Source: Anseranas semipalmata (Eukaryota > Chordata > Aves > Anseriformes > Anseranatidae). Taken from it: a DNA stretch of 64,000 nucleotides. A model generated the notes under the pieces. It did not search any database. It was not told the DNA's origin and was given only the letters and a program-made list of their open reading frames with translations. The DNA is taken from assembly GCA_013399115.1 (NCBI GenBank), contig VXAA01005665.1:1278179-1342178 (forward strand). The letters are read 5' to 3'. Positions 63,235 through 64,000 of this stretch are shown piece by piece; position 1 is the first letter of the stretch, and each line of letters begins with the position of its first letter. A program made the translations under genes and the position numbers.

Positions 63235-63930
63235 CTTGCTGTGGTGTAACTAATGGAAGCCACCTCTGCTGCAAAGCCACTCTCTAGCCCACTGGGCCCC
63301 AGCCTGTACGGTTGTCTAGTGCTACTCTGTCCCAGATGCAGACATTTCCATTTGGCCTTGTTAAAACTCCTAAGTTTTTCTTTTGGCCATTTCTCCCAGC
63401 TTGTCAAGGCCCCTCTGGATGGCAGTCCTGCCCTTCAGTGGGCCAGCCTCTTTCCCTTCTGCTGTCTGGTGCCAACCACAAACTTACTGAGGTGTGCCCC
63501 CTGCCACCATTGACCAGCTCAGAGGTGAAGATGTCTAACATCATTAGCTCCACCATCAAACACTAATAAATAGTAATTTAAAAAACAAACTATGACTGGC
63601 AATTAGACTTCAAAATGTTGACCCTGAAAGTCTAGCCAGTATTTCACCCACCTTATAGTCCACCTATTCAGTCCCAGTCACTCTAATTTATCTGCCAAGT
63701 GATGCTAGCGGATGTATTTAGAAAGCAAAAGTAGATGACATTCTCTACTGTCCCCTGGTTCAGAGCCAGTCATTTCATCATAGTAGGTAATCGCGCTGCT
63801 CAAACGCAATTCTGTAAATCTGTGCTGGCTGTTCCCAATCACCTTCCTGTCCTTCACATGCATAGACATGTCTCATGAGGACTTGCCAAATAATTTTCTC
63901 AGGCACTTAAGGGTGCCTGAATGGCTCACA
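63235..63930 (-). mobile_element. CR1 LINE internal fragment, old
   Basis: A third minus-strand CR1 copy, truncated at its 3' side as well: the CR1 3' UTR is absent. Read on the + strand, it follows the CR1 ORF2 order: CCAGCCTGTACGGTTGTCTA, TTCTCCCAGCTTGTCAAGGC, CCCCTCTGGATGGCAG, AACTTACTGAGGTGTGCCCC, then, after a diverged part, GAGCCAGTCATTTCATCATA and GTGCTGGCTGTTCCCAATCA, ending near TTTTCTCAGGCAC. These encode the thumb-side and central parts of the reverse transcriptase. Many stops and shifts interrupt the frame. The edges are approximate. Confidence 0.8.
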
Positions 63931-63957
63931 GAACACCAGGATTAGGATCCAGGGAAC

Positions 63958-63959
<2 letters not shown>

Positions 63960-64000
<41 letters not shown>
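63960..64000. repeat. Terminal poly(T) run, at least 41 bases
   Basis: The window ends in 41 consecutive T residues with no interruption. It may continue past the edge. It could be a true homopolymer, a retroposon tail in reverse orientation or an assembly artefact. Confidence 0.95.

Noticed and set aside
1..64000. CRISPR arrays, bacterial operons, tRNA or rRNA genes
   Set aside because: No regularly spaced repeat-spacer pattern, no tRNA-like cloverleaf and no rRNA sequence was noticed; the window is vertebrate nuclear DNA.

Overview
The window reads as vertebrate, most likely avian, nuclear DNA. It is AT-rich with no operon structure and long non-coding spans. Its clearest interspersed repeats are 5'-truncated CR1 LINEs, the dominant repeat family of bird genomes. 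The one gene I can support is the 3' end of a CADM2 (cell adhesion molecule 2 / SynCAM2) orthologue on the + strand. I identify it by a transmembrane exon and a final coding exon that together encode the CADM2 juxtamembrane segment, membrane helix and cytoplasmic tail, ending in the PDZ ligand EYFI.

Layout. 1-22994 is intron upstream of the transmembrane exon; I found no other CADM2 exon there. It carries a CR1 copy with a frameshifted reverse-transcriptase C-terminal region (520-1590), an older CR1 3' end (9123-9545) and simple repeats. The coding exons are 22995-23120 and 24636-24754, separated by a 1,515-bp phase-1 intron. The 3' UTR begins at 24755. A tandem AATAAA/ATTAAA at 25640-25655, just after a Pumilio-type UGUAUAUA, would end a short 3' UTR. 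CADM2 mRNAs in other vertebrates have very long 3' UTRs, so the transcript may continue to an AATAAA near 32263. That extended interval holds unusual A-tract and T-tract arrays with near-10-bp spacing.

After about 32.3 kb I see only intergenic DNA: two MIR-like ancient SINE fragments in opposite orientations (39.6 and 45.8 kb), a possible degraded endogenous retrovirus 3' end near 37.1-37.6 kb, an ancient-repeat-like stretch at 35.15-35.44 kb, simple repeats and homopolymers, and a third, internal CR1 fragment (63.2-63.9 kb). The window ends in 41 consecutive T residues. Most open reading frames longer than 60 codons here look like chance frames.

I found no evidence of a new multi-gene system. 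The more interesting leads are the helically phased A/T tracts in the CADM2 3' UTR, the possible intron-retention C-terminus of CADM2, the retroviral-remnant candidate, and a few stretches that resemble conserved non-coding elements. All calls come from reading the sequence; no alignment or database search was run.
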